A stretch of 64,000 nt of DNA from Flavobacterium collinsii (GTDB lineage Bacteria; Bacteroidota; Bacteroidia; Flavobacteriales; Flavobacteriaceae): positions 37,887 through 101,886 of the forward strand of contig NZ_CADCST010000148.1 of NCBI RefSeq assembly GCF_902804485.1, written 5' to 3'. Of the stretch, positions 17,309 through 24,931 are shown in pieces. Position numbers and translations under genes: made by a program. The notes under the pieces were generated by a model. The model was not told the origin of the DNA and did not search any database. It saw only the letters and a program-made list of their open reading frames with translations. Position 1 is the stretch's first letter; each line of letters starts with the position of its first letter.

Positions 17309-18388
17309 ATGAAAAACTTCTTCTCTAACTTCTTCGGAAGAAATAACGATGCGGAATCAATCGTTTCTTTTGATGTGCTGAATTCAATTTATACTTATCT
17401 GCAAAATGGGCCAGGTCGTGTGGATTTTAAAATGAAAGGAATTCATGATGCGGTTTCTGCGACGATGTATTCTTTTCCGGATTCATTTGATCATGAAGAT
17501 AGCAGAATTGAAATCGAAAAAAGCGGATTCAAAAACGCGTATGAAATTTTAAACGAATTGTATAAAAAGGTAAATATTGCCCCACTTTCGAATGAAGAAA
17601 TGCTCGAGGAGCCCGTGTACAATTATCTTCATATTGAATTTTACTCAGAGCCTTCGTCAGAAATGAAAAAGCACCTGAAGCATGTTTTACAAAACTTTAT
17701 TGTCATCTTTTGTTGTACCAATAGCTTAGAGTCAAATGATTTTAAAATGTTATACTCTAACAGTTATTTCTTTGATTATACAAAAGGACTTCTGGAAGCT
17801 GAGCCAGTAGATATTGAAGCGCCTAATAATGAAATTGAAAAAATAGGTTTTAAAGATTTCAAAACAGTGCTACAGGGAATTTGTCAGTATATGGAAATTG
17901 AATTGCCGTCGACAATTATTCTACCTTCTGCTGAAAGTCTAATGACGGATGAAGTTTCGATAGATCATTTTAAAGAGTTTTTACAATTAATTTCGAGAGG
18001 AGAAATAGAAGAAGAGTTGCTGGAAGATCAATCTCAAGTTCTTTTTGATAATTTTGGATTAGAGGAAGGGGATGAAGAATATGATTACGAATTTGATTTT
18101 TTTGAAGGAATAAACTCCTGGCACAGTGACTGGAAATTTGATCCCGAAGACGCTGAATATTTTATCTCAGAAATGATTGGTGAAACTTTTACTTTTGAAT
18201 ATCCTGAAGAAACGTACAGTCATGATTTGTTTCCGTATATTCAAGAGGAATTGGCAAAACAAGATTTAGAATTAATGAGCTATGATACCCAAGGAGATAG
18301 CTATTTGTTTTTTGTGGCGAATAAAAACGATGTTAACAGGATCTTAGAATTATCTGAATTGATAAAGATTGAAATTGATCAGTTATAA
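17309..18388 (+). CDS. uncharacterised acidic protein, possible DUF6630-like C-terminus
   Basis: 359 residues, strongly acidic, with EEGDEEYDYEFDFFEG near residue 250. There is no signal peptide or membrane span. The C-terminal ~100 residues (WKFDPEDAEYFISEMIG ... YDTQGDSYLFFVANKNDV) resemble in my reading the end of DUF6630-type proteins; this is a weak assignment. It starts 40 nt after the SMI1/KNR4 gene and precedes another small acidic gene by 31 nt, so the three probably form one unit. Acidity, cytoplasmic location and context are compatible with an immunity-type protein, without proof. Confidence 0.6.
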   Translation: MKNFFSNFFGRNNDAESIVSFDVLNSIYTYLQNGPGRVDFKMKGIHDAVSATMYSFPDSFDHEDSRIEIEKSGFKNAYEILNELYKKVNIAPLSNEEMLEEPVYNYLHIEFYSEPSSEMKKHLKHVLQNFIVIFCCTNSLESNDFKMLYSNSYFFDYTKGLLEAEPVDIEAPNNEIEKIGFKDFKTVLQGICQYMEIELPSTIILPSAESLMTDEVSIDHFKEFLQLISRGEIEEELLEDQSQVLFDNFGLEEGDEEYDYEFDFFEGINSWHSDWKFDPEDAEYFISEMIGETFTFEYPEETYSHDLFPYIQEELAKQDLELMSYDTQGDSYLFFVANKNDVNRILELSELIKIEIDQL

Positions 18389-18419
18389 TTTATGGTTTTA
18401 TAGTTAATAAATATTAAAA

Positions 18420-18905
18420 ATGAAATCAGCATTTTATCTGTACCGAGAATTAGATAATAAATTTGAGTTGTGTTTAGGTGGATTTTCTATAATTGACGCA
18501 ATAATGTTGTGTGAAAGAAATGAACCTGTCAAATTAATCTTTTTTGGAGCAACTAATTATAGAAAAATTGGATGGGCAACGGAGAAAGATGTTCCAAAAT
18601 TTACTGTAATTAATGATTTGATCCTTTTTTTTGAGAATGAGCTTAATTTGGGACTTATAGAATTTGAAATTGAGTTTGGAAATAATGATAAATTATCAGC
18701 ACATGATGATGAAGGATGTAAAATGGTTATAAGTTCTAGAGATAAAATGTTTAAATTAATAAAGACTATTTTTCCTTTAGGGAATCAAAATAAAATTTTG
18801 TCAGCATTACTTAACAATCAAAATAGTTATATTGTAATTGATGAAAATGATAATATCAAAGTGTTTAAAACTTTTGAGCAATATAAAAAAAGCTTGAAGT
18901 CTTAG
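18420..18905 (+). CDS. uncharacterised protein, immunity-like size and context
   Basis: 161 residues, acidic, with no signal peptide or membrane segment. It contains KLIFFGATNYRKIGWATEKD and a C-terminal SYIVIDENDNIKVFKTFEQY strand-rich end. I do not recognise the family. It is the third gene of a rightward trio headed by a SUKH protein and ends just before the terminator shared with the convergent quinone oxidoreductase gene. Its local A/T-rich codon use looks slightly stronger than in neighbouring housekeeping genes, by eye only. Confidence 0.58.
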   Translation: MKSAFYLYRELDNKFELCLGGFSIIDAIMLCERNEPVKLIFFGATNYRKIGWATEKDVPKFTVINDLILFFENELNLGLIEFEIEFGNNDKLSAHDDEGCKMVISSRDKMFKLIKTIFPLGNQNKILSALLNNQNSYIVIDENDNIKVFKTFEQYKKSLKS

Positions 18906-18933
18906 AATGTTTTTTTTGTTTTGTTGATTGCAT

Positions 18934-18981
18934 AAAAAAAAACTGCCACGAATTCTCAAATTTTGCCTTAGATAATTCGTG
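18934..18981 (-). terminator. terminator of the quinone oxidoreductase gene
   Basis: CACGAATT at 18947-18954 pairs with AATTCGTG at 18974-18981 (19-nt loop), followed leftward by a long U-run (A-run at 18933-18942 on the plus strand). It lies between convergent genes. The CACGAATT text resembles dispersed flavobacterial intergenic repeats. Confidence 0.55.
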
Positions 18982-18998
18982 AATTTGGGGCAAAAAAA

Positions 18999-19958
18999 TC
19001 AAGGAATCAGGATAATCTTTCCTGTGCTTTTTCTGCTTTCCAGATAGTCGTGTGCTAATTTTCCTTCTGATAATTTAAAAGAGGTTGGTTCTGAAAGTTT
19101 GATTTTTCCGTCAGAAATCCAGTGGAATAATTGAGTCGCTCTTTTGATTCTTTCTTCTTTGGAATTTAAGTAACTCCATAAATCTCCTCCGGTGAGCGTT
19201 TTAGAACCGTCCATCAGCATTCTCGGATCTACCGGTTCCGGATCACCTCCTGCCATTCCAAAGAAAACTACTTGTCCGCATTCCTTCGTAACTTCAAAAC
19301 TCTCACTTAAAGTACTTCCGATACTGTCGTAAACAACATCTACACCATTTTGAATTGTTTTAAAAACCTGTGATTTCCAGTCTTCGCTATAAAGAAAAAC
19401 CTGATCTGCCCCTTGGTCAAATGCTACTTTTGCTTTTTCTGAAGATGAGGTTAAACCAATTACTTTCGCTCCTAAAAGCTTGCTGATTTGAGTTAGAATC
19501 TGTCCAACTCCACCAGCTACAGCATGAATTAATACTGTTTCGTCTTTTACGGTTTTATGGCTGTCAGTCGCTAAGTAATGTGCTGTTAAACCTTGCAGTA
19601 AAACTGAGGCAGCGGTTTCAAACGAAATTGTATCAGGCAAAGGTAAAACATGGTTTGTATTTACTGCGACTAATTCTGCATTTGCAAAAGGGGCATCGGC
19701 GAAAGCCACGCGATCCCCAACTTTATATTCGGAATGATTGTTGGCATCAACTATAATTCCGGCACCTTCATAACCCGCAATAAAAGGAGGATTTCCTTTT
19801 AAATGATAGTTCCCTTTTCGTCTGTAAACATCGGCAAAGTTTAATCCGATGGCTTTCATTTCGACTAAAATCTCATCGTTTTTTAATTGTGGATTCGGAA
19901 TTTCAATATAGTCCAAAACATCAGAATTTCCGAAAGAAGAAAAGGTAAGTGCTTTCAT
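18999..19958 (-). CDS. quinone oxidoreductase-like MDR family protein
   Basis: 319 residues, of medium-chain dehydrogenase/reductase type. An N-terminal GroES-like domain (NFADVYRRKGNYH; GYEGAGIIVDA) is followed by a Rossmann domain with VLIHAVAGGVGQILTQISKL (AxxGxVG cofactor motif, ~145-165). The catalytic zinc ligands of alcohol dehydrogenases are absent, which fits the zinc-free NADPH:quinone oxidoreductase (QOR) subfamily. It probably reduces quinones or enones with NADPH in the cytoplasm; the substrate is unknown. Single gene with its own terminator, and no obvious operon partner. Confidence 0.85.
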   Translation of the reverse strand: MKALTFSSFGNSDVLDYIEIPNPQLKNDEILVEMKAIGLNFADVYRRKGNYHLKGNPPFIAGYEGAGIIVDANNHSEYKVGDRVAFADAPFANAELVAVNTNHVLPLPDTISFETAASVLLQGLTAHYLATDSHKTVKDETVLIHAVAGGVGQILTQISKLLGAKVIGLTSSSEKAKVAFDQGADQVFLYSEDWKSQVFKTIQNGVDVVYDSIGSTLSESFEVTKECGQVVFFGMAGGDPEPVDPRMLMDGSKTLTGGDLWSYLNSKEERIKRATQLFHWISDGKIKLSEPTSFKLSEGKLAHDYLESRKSTGKIILIP

Positions 19959-20140
19959 TTTACATTATTTTGAGAATACAAATTACGGTAAAATTAGTTT
20001 GCGGTTTTGAAAAGAGTTCTTAAAGACGTGTAAAAAGTTAATGTGCTTTGTATTGCGTGGCTTTTCGTAAAATTAGACATAGATTTTATAAGATTAGACC
20101 CTGTGGAAGAGGTGTGTTTTGGGGAGAAAAGATAATAAAA

Positions 20141-20165
20141 AAAACCGTCCACGAGAGTGAACGGT
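20141..20165 (-). terminator. terminator after msrA
   Basis: ACCGTCCAC-GAGA-GTGAACGGT (9-bp stem, one mismatch) with an A-run immediately to the left, giving U-run on the leftward transcript. It lies 29 nt past the msrA stop. Confidence 0.65.
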
Positions 20166-20193
20166 AACTTGCATTAACCTTTATAAACAAGTA

Positions 20194-20811
20194 TTATTTC
20201 TTTTTGAGTTTGTCTTTAAAAACTTTTTCAAATTTTTCAATTTTAGGCTGGATCACCATTTTACAATACGGTTGGTTTTTGTTGTTGGCATAATAATTTT
20301 GGTGATAATCTTCGGCTTTGTAAAAAGCTCTAAAAGGCTCTATTTTTGTTACAATCGGACTGCTGTAGACTTTTGCTTTGTTCAGTTCGGCAATAATACT
20401 TTCTGCGGCCTTTTTTTGTTCGTCATTTTTGTAAAAAATAACAGAACGATATTGAGTACCAACATCAGCGCCTTGTCTGTTTAAGGTTGTTGGATCGTGT
20501 ACGGTAAAGAAAACTTTGAAAATTTCATTGATATCCGTTATGTTTTTATCGTAAGTAATCTGGACTACTTCGGCATGCCCCGTTGTTCCTGTGCAAACCT
20601 CTTCATAGGTTGGATTAGCGACTTTTCCTCCTGAAAAACCGGAGACTACAGATTTTACGCCATCTAAATTTTCGTAAACGGCTTCTACGCACCAGTAGCA
20701 ACCACCTCCAAGTGTAATTGTTTCAAGATTTGAAGTGCTTTTTGTTTTGCTATTTTGTGCAAATCCGTTTATAGATAAGACAAAAATGCTAATCAGAAAT
20801 ATATTTTTCAT
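20194..20811 (-). CDS. msrA: exported peptide-methionine (S)-S-oxide reductase
   Basis: 205 residues. A signal peptide (MKNIFLISIFVLSINGFAQ) precedes the MsrA domain with TLGGGCYWCVEAVYENLDGV (catalytic Cys in GCYWC), YEEVCTGTTGHAEVVQ, FFTVHDPTT, and the C-terminal YHQNYYANN. It reduces the S-epimer of methionine sulfoxide in oxidised proteins; export places it in the periplasm. It starts 8 nt after the msrB stop, so both are made from the msrB promoter. The downstream part has a Cys (QPYCKMV) that may serve as resolving residue. The electron donor is not encoded here. Confidence 0.93.
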   Translation of the reverse strand: MKNIFLISIFVLSINGFAQNSKTKSTSNLETITLGGGCYWCVEAVYENLDGVKSVVSGFSGGKVANPTYEEVCTGTTGHAEVVQITYDKNITDINEIFKVFFTVHDPTTLNRQGADVGTQYRSVIFYKNDEQKKAAESIIAELNKAKVYSSPIVTKIEPFRAFYKAEDYHQNYYANNKNQPYCKMVIQPKIEKFEKVFKDKLKKK

Positions 20812-20819
20812 CTTTAATT

Positions 20820-21374
20820 TTATTTAGTGTCAGGAATAAAGTCAAGGGCAATTGAATTCATGCAGTAACGTTTTCCGGTTGGTGGAGGTCCGTCATCAAA
20901 TAAATGGCCTAAATGCCCGCCACAGCGCCCGCATAACGCTTCGATTCTTTCCATTCCCAGAGAATTATCATTTTTGTAAACCACGCTGTTTTTATTTTCT
21001 TGTTCAAAAAAACTTGGCCATCCACAGCTGCTGGCAAATTTAGCACCGGATCGAAAGAGTTTATTGCCACAAGAGGCACAATAATAAGTTCCTTTTTCGT
21101 CTGATTTCCAGTATTTTCCTGTAAAAGGTCTTTCGGTATCGGCTTCACGCATTACAGCATATACATCTTCGGGTAATACTTTTTTCCATTCGGAATTACT
21201 AACATTGAGTTTAGTAGTGTCGGTATTTGAATAATAAGGATTTCCGGGTTTGCTGATTTTGTTTTCCATGACTGCCGTTTTTGTATTTTGTTTTTTTGCG
21301 TTTTGTCCGCATGCCTGTAAAATAAAGAGCGGAATTAAAAAGCAAAGACTGAGAAATTGTGTTTTTGTTTTCAT
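20820..21374 (-). CDS. msrB: peptide-methionine (R)-S-oxide reductase, predicted lipoprotein
   Basis: The start at 21374 gives MKTKTQFLSLCFLIPLFILQ followed by the lipobox Cys (LQAC), so this is an anchored periplasmic lipoprotein of 184 residues. An upstream in-frame start at 21404 would fall inside the -7 box and is rejected. The MsrB domain shows two zinc CxxC pairs (CASCG; CGRCGGHLGH) and the catalytic Cys in RYCMNSIALDF. It reduces the R-epimer of methionine sulfoxide, complementing MsrA encoded 8 nt downstream. Together they form a periplasmic protein-repair pair. Confidence 0.92.
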   Translation of the reverse strand: MKTKTQFLSLCFLIPLFILQACGQNAKKQNTKTAVMENKISKPGNPYYSNTDTTKLNVSNSEWKKVLPEDVYAVMREADTERPFTGKYWKSDEKGTYYCASCGNKLFRSGAKFASSCGWPSFFEQENKNSVVYKNDNSLGMERIEALCGRCGGHLGHLFDDGPPPTGKRYCMNSIALDFIPDTK

Positions 21375-21401
21375 TTTTTTGAGTGCTTTAATTCTGTATT
21401 T

Positions 21402-21409
21402 CAAAGATA
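21402..21409 (-). promoter_or_regulatory. putative -7 element of the msrB-msrA operon
   Basis: On the minus strand TATCTTTG is a perfect TAnnTTTG box, 27 nt before the chosen msrB ATG. Confidence 0.6.
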
Positions 21410-21642
21410 CGTTTAGATTTCGCCCAGAAATGTCGCGTACTTTACAATTCAGATTTTTTTAAGTATGTTTTAACTTTTATTATGTACGCAAAATAAAGAG
21501 ATTCAGTTTTTAAGGCTTATTTTTAAAGAGGTTTGAAGATTAATCGGTTTGTATTTTTCTGACAGTCAGTTTTTTGTGAAAATCCAGGCTCGTTAAACTT
21601 TTCACAATCTCCTCTGAGATTTTCAAGCCATTTCTTTTTTCG

Positions 21643-21650
21643 TATTTTTG
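21643..21650 (+). promoter_or_regulatory. putative -7 element for idi
   Basis: TATTTTTG lies 17 nt before the idi ATG and heads the idi-PTPS-PrxQ run. The 293-nt gap between msrB and idi otherwise shows no gene. Confidence 0.45.
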
Positions 21651-21667
21651 TTTGATCAATAAGCCCT

Positions 21668-22195
21668 ATGATAGAAGAAAACGTAATACTCGTAAACCAA
21701 CAAGATGAGCAAATTGGCCTAATGCCAAAATTAGAAGCGCATGAAAAGGCTCTTTTGCACCGTGCCTTTTCAGTTTTTGTCCTAAATGATAAAAATGAAA
21801 TAATGTTACAACAACGTGCTCATCAAAAATATCACTCACCTTTACTCTGGACCAATACATGTTGCAGCCATCAACGTGAAGGAGAAACAAATGTTGAAGC
21901 CGGAAGCAGGAGACTGTTTGAAGAAATGGGGTTTAAAACAGACTTGAAAGAGCTCTTTCATTTTATTTATAAAGCGCCTTTTGATAATGGTTTGACAGAA
22001 CATGAGCTCGATCACGTTATGATTGGATATTTTAATAATGATCCGGCTATCAATCGTGACGAAGTTGAAGATTGGAAATGGATGAAAATAGAAGATGTAA
22101 AAATAGATATTGAGAGACAGCCTGAAATTTATACAGTATGGTTCAAAATAATTTTTGATGAGTTTTATCATTATTTAGAAGATCATAAACTTTAA
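21668..22195 (+). CDS. idi: isopentenyl-diphosphate Delta-isomerase, type I
   Basis: 175 residues, typical for bacterial type I IDI. A Nudix-like core has LLWTNTCCSHQREGETN (metal/Cys region around the TNTCCSH motif) and RRLFEEMGF; LTEHELDHVMIG supplies the catalytic Glu region. The enzyme interconverts isopentenyl and dimethylallyl diphosphate for isoprenoids (menaquinone, carotenoids, undecaprenyl carrier), in the cytoplasm. The PTPS-like gene begins 22 nt downstream and PrxQ follows directly, so the three look co-transcribed although their functions differ. Confidence 0.93.
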   Translation: MIEENVILVNQQDEQIGLMPKLEAHEKALLHRAFSVFVLNDKNEIMLQQRAHQKYHSPLLWTNTCCSHQREGETNVEAGSRRLFEEMGFKTDLKELFHFIYKAPFDNGLTEHELDHVMIGYFNNDPAINRDEVEDWKWMKIEDVKIDIERQPEIYTVWFKIIFDEFYHYLEDHKL

Positions 22196-22217
22196 ACCAA
22201 ACTAACCACCAACCCAA

Positions 22218-22631
22218 ATGAAAGTAACCATATCAAGAAAAGCACATTTTAATGCTGCACATCGATTGCACAGGAAAGATTGGACATTTGAAAAAAACGA
22301 TGCTGTTTTTGGAAAATGTAATAATCCCAATTTTCATGGTCATAATTATGGTTTAACAGTAAGTGTTACAGGGAAAATTGACCCGGAAACCGGTTTTGTT
22401 TTAGATGTGAAAGTATTAGCGGATATCATACGAGAAGAAGTAGAGATTCCGTTTGATCACAAAAACCTGAATCTGGACGTTCCGGAATTTCAGGATTTGA
22501 ATCCAACAGCTGAAAATATTGCTGTTGTGATATGGAATAAAATTAAAAAAAGAATTCAACCTGATTTTGATTTAGAAATTGTTTTGAATGAAACGGACCG
22601 CAATTTTGTAACTTATAAAGGAGAAGAATAA
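22218..22631 (+). CDS. 6-pyruvoyl-tetrahydropterin synthase / QueD family protein
   Basis: 137 residues. Zinc ligands are in FNAAHRLH and FHGHNYG; the Cys lies in GKCNNPNFHGHNY, that is Cys-x5-His-Gly-His. This spacing is that of eukaryotic-type 6-pyruvoyl-tetrahydropterin synthase, while E. coli QueD has Cys-x3-His-Gly-His. The catalytic Glu/His region is FDHKNLN and LNETDRNF. The enzyme acts on dihydroneopterin triphosphate; the product could be 6-pyruvoyl- or 6-carboxy-tetrahydropterin. No other queuosine gene is nearby. Its stop is followed directly by the next ATG. Confidence 0.85.
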   Translation: MKVTISRKAHFNAAHRLHRKDWTFEKNDAVFGKCNNPNFHGHNYGLTVSVTGKIDPETGFVLDVKVLADIIREEVEIPFDHKNLNLDVPEFQDLNPTAENIAVVIWNKIKKRIQPDFDLEIVLNETDRNFVTYKGEE

Positions 22632-23090
22632 ATGTCATTAAAAATAGGAGATATAGTTCCGAATTTTACTGCAAAAGATAGTCATGGAGAAGTTTTTGAA
22701 AGCCAAAGTGTTTTGGGGCGAAAGCCGCTCGTGATCTATTTTTATCCAAAAGATAATACGCCGGGATGTACTACTGAAGCCTGTAGTTTTAGAGATCAAT
22801 ACGAAGATTTTAAAGACTTAGGTGCTGAAGTTATTGGTATAAGTAGCGATAGTGTAAAATCACATCATAAATTTGCCAACAAACATCAACTGCCTTTTAT
22901 ACTATTGTCAGATCAGGATAAAAAGCTGCGCAATCTTTTTGGAGTGCGCAATAACTTGTTTGGTCTTTTACCGGGAAGGGTTACTTACATTATTGATAAA
23001 AATGGAGTAGTCATTTTGATTTTTGATAGCATGAATGCAGCAAAGCATATTCAGAAAGCAATGGAAACAATCAAAGAATTAGTACTGTAG
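22632..23090 (+). CDS. bcp: thioredoxin-dependent peroxiredoxin (PrxQ/BCP)
   Basis: 152 residues. The peroxidatic Cys is in KDNTPGCTTEACSFRD, and the second Cys five residues later is the resolving Cys of the alpha-type PrxQ/BCP class. The rest follows the thioredoxin fold with VIGISSDSVKSHHKFA and a C-terminal RVTYIIDKNGVV. It reduces hydrogen and alkyl peroxides using thioredoxin in the cytoplasm. It begins immediately after the PTPS-like stop (no gap), a strong sign of coupled translation. Confidence 0.92.
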   Translation: MSLKIGDIVPNFTAKDSHGEVFESQSVLGRKPLVIYFYPKDNTPGCTTEACSFRDQYEDFKDLGAEVIGISSDSVKSHHKFANKHQLPFILLSDQDKKLRNLFGVRNNLFGLLPGRVTYIIDKNGVVILIFDSMNAAKHIQKAMETIKELVL

Positions 23091-23150
23091 AAGTAGAAAA
23101 TAGTATCAGGCCGCTGATATAATAATTAAGATTTTAGCCCTGAATAATAC

Positions 23151-24119
23151 ATGAATATAAAATTATATCCTTTACAGTTTGTTCCTATTTTAAAAGATAG
23201 GATTTGGGGTGGGGAGAAATTAAAAACGATTCTCAATAAACCGACGACGTCAAAGAATACAGGGGAGAGTTGGGAATTATCTACTGTTGACGGAGATGTA
23301 AGTGTTGTTTCAAACGGAGTTTTGAAAGGACGATCGCTTATGAGGCTTATTGCCGAAATGCCTAACGAAATTTTAGGAACAAAAGTTTACAGTCAGTTTG
23401 GAAAACAGTTTCCGTTACTTTTTAAATATCTGGATGCTCATGAAGATCTTTCGATTCAGGTACATCCAAATGATGAATTGGCCAAAAAGCGACACAACTC
23501 TTTTGGTAAAACGGAAATGTGGTATGTGATGCAGGCTGATCCCGATGCCAGAATTATTGTGGGATTTAAGGAAGATTCTAATAAAGAAGAATATCTGAAA
23601 CATTTAAATGATAAAACGTTGGTTTCAATCTTAGATGAAGTGAAAGCAAATGCGGGTGATGTTTTCTTTTTAGAAACGGGAACTGTTCATGCAATTGGCG
23701 CTGGATTGGTAGTTGCTGAAATTCAACAAACATCTGATGTAACTTATCGTTTATATGATTTTGACCGTACAGATGCTCAGGGAAATAAAAGAGAACTCCA
23801 TATAGATTTGGCGTTGGATGCTATAAATTACAAAAAAGTAGAAACACAAAAGGAATATGAGACAAAAGTAAACACTTCTAATGTTGTGGTAGATTGTCCT
23901 TATTTTACAACTAATCTTATTCCGTTAGAAAGTAAGGTTAAAATTTCTAAATCTGGAGAAACTTTTACGGTGTATATGTGCATTGATGGGGATTTTAAAA
24001 TCGAATATGAAGGTTTTGAAGGATTCTATAGAAAAGGAGATACCGTTTTGGTTCCGGCTGAGATAAATACATTTATTTTAGTTGGAAATGCTTCAATTTT
24101 AGAAATTTACATTTCATAG
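23151..24119 (+). CDS. manA: mannose-6-phosphate isomerase, class I
   Basis: 322 residues, the short bacterial form. DRIWGGEKLK at the N-terminus, QVHPNDELA with KTEMWYVM (zinc-binding Gln/His/Glu) and GTVHAIGAGLVVAEIQQTSD (zinc His, active site) are all present. It interconverts fructose-6-P and mannose-6-P, feeding GDP-mannose and hence surface glycans. A 60-nt gap separates it from bcp; no clear promoter box or terminator was seen there, so read-through is likely. Confidence 0.92.
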   Translation: MNIKLYPLQFVPILKDRIWGGEKLKTILNKPTTSKNTGESWELSTVDGDVSVVSNGVLKGRSLMRLIAEMPNEILGTKVYSQFGKQFPLLFKYLDAHEDLSIQVHPNDELAKKRHNSFGKTEMWYVMQADPDARIIVGFKEDSNKEEYLKHLNDKTLVSILDEVKANAGDVFFLETGTVHAIGAGLVVAEIQQTSDVTYRLYDFDRTDAQGNKRELHIDLALDAINYKKVETQKEYETKVNTSNVVVDCPYFTTNLIPLESKVKISKSGETFTVYMCIDGDFKIEYEGFEGFYRKGDTVLVPAEINTFILVGNASILEIYIS

Positions 24120-24141
24120 CGTGTAATAAAAAGATAATGTG

Positions 24142-24149
24142 TACTTTTG
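24142..24149 (+). promoter_or_regulatory. putative -7 element for the 88-residue protein
   Basis: TACTTTTG followed by CAG, 27 nt before the ATG at 24177. It argues against an upstream ATT/TTG start in the same frame. Confidence 0.55.
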
Positions 24150-24176
24150 CAGTCGCAAATTAAAATAAAAATAAAA

Positions 24177-24443
24177 ATGGCAAACGTTAAAAACTTAAAG
24201 AAAGACATCAATTTTGTATTAGGAGATATTATTGAGGCAATTTACTTGTTTGAAATGTCAACAACAGGAAATCCTACTCCAGAAACGAATGCTTTGATCG
24301 ATCAGGCTATTGCTGCATTTGATACTTTGATCACAAAAGTAAATGCTAAGAACGTTGAAAACAAAAAAGCACACTTCAAACAAATCAACGTTGAATTGGA
24401 AGAAACTGCTAATCAATTGATTGCTAAAATCAACGAATTGTAA
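24177..24443 (+). CDS. conserved small helical protein, 88 residues
   Basis: Starts MANVKNLKKDINFVLGDIIE. The sequence is almost entirely amphipathic helix with a TGNPTPETN turn, and it ends in a Glu/Asn-rich helix (QINVELEETANQLIAKINEL). It has no Cys, no signal peptide and no membrane span. I recognise it only as a conserved flavobacterial protein of unknown role; the two-helix layout suggests a small cytoplasmic helical hairpin or bundle, possibly oligomeric (inference). Its strong -7 box and position just ahead of a tRNA gene suggest good expression. Confidence 0.7.
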   Translation: MANVKNLKKDINFVLGDIIEAIYLFEMSTTGNPTPETNALIDQAIAAFDTLITKVNAKNVENKKAHFKQINVELEETANQLIAKINEL

Positions 24444-24475
24444 GCAAAAAAAAGTATAAAAAAGTGCAAATTTAT

Positions 24476-24506
24476 TTTGGTAAAACGAAAAACCGCTTTA
24501 TATTTG
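24476..24506 (+). promoter_or_regulatory. tRNA-Thr promoter (-33 TTTG, -7 TATATTTG)
   Basis: TTTG at 24476-24479 and TATATTTG at 24499-24506 with a 19-nt spacer is a textbook Bacteroidota promoter, 16 nt before the tRNA. Confidence 0.7.
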
Positions 24507-24521
24507 CACCCGTAATGAGTC

Positions 24522-24595
24522 GCCAGCGTAGCTCAGTTGGCTAGAGCAGCTGATTTGTAATCAGCAGGTCGTGGGTTCGAGTCCCTCCGCCGGCT
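24522..24595 (+). tRNA. tRNA-Thr (anticodon TGT)
   Basis: A 74-nt cloverleaf. The D arm is GCTCAGTTGGCTAGAGC, the anticodon arm GCTGA-TTTGTAA-TCAGC with TGT reading ACA, and the T loop TTCGAGT. The acceptor arms GCCAGCG and CGCCGGC leave an A-C mismatch at pair 4-69 where a G-C pair would be expected, and the T stem has a T-T pair at 50-64. The discriminator is T; no CCA is encoded. It has its own promoter and terminator and no tRNA neighbours. Confidence 0.95.
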
Positions 24596-24601
24596 CAACG
24601 T

Positions 24602-24635
24602 AAAACCATCACTTTTTTAGTGATGGTTTTTTTTT
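24602..24635 (+). terminator. tRNA-Thr terminator
   Basis: A perfect 12-bp stem (AAAACCATCACT / AGTGATGGTTTT, T5 loop) followed by a T9-run, 6 nt past the tRNA. Confidence 0.9.
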
Positions 24636-24931
24636 ACCCCTAAACGAAGTAAATGAAGAAGATGGGGAGGAAGAGTTTAGAATCTGTGGATCAATTTGAA
24701 AACCTGTGGATTTATAAAATTGGACATAAGTATTAGTCGGTCTAAAAAGAATCAGGTTCAAAAGTTGTGGAGTGATAAAAAAAGTATTCTCTACCGTAAA
24801 GCTCTTTAGGAATAAAAGTGGCGGCCTTTTTACAATCTTTTAAAGTTTTGCATTTTCCTAAAATTTCTTAATTGTAAAAATAATAATAATTTACAGCTTA
24901 CCCCATAAGAGACAAGTATTTGGAATCTGTT

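Noticed and set aside
17309..18388. Frameshift or fusion in the 359-residue acidic protein
   Set aside because: The acidic spacer near residue 250 looked like a junction, but the frame is open with even codon use on both sides; a two-domain protein is simpler.
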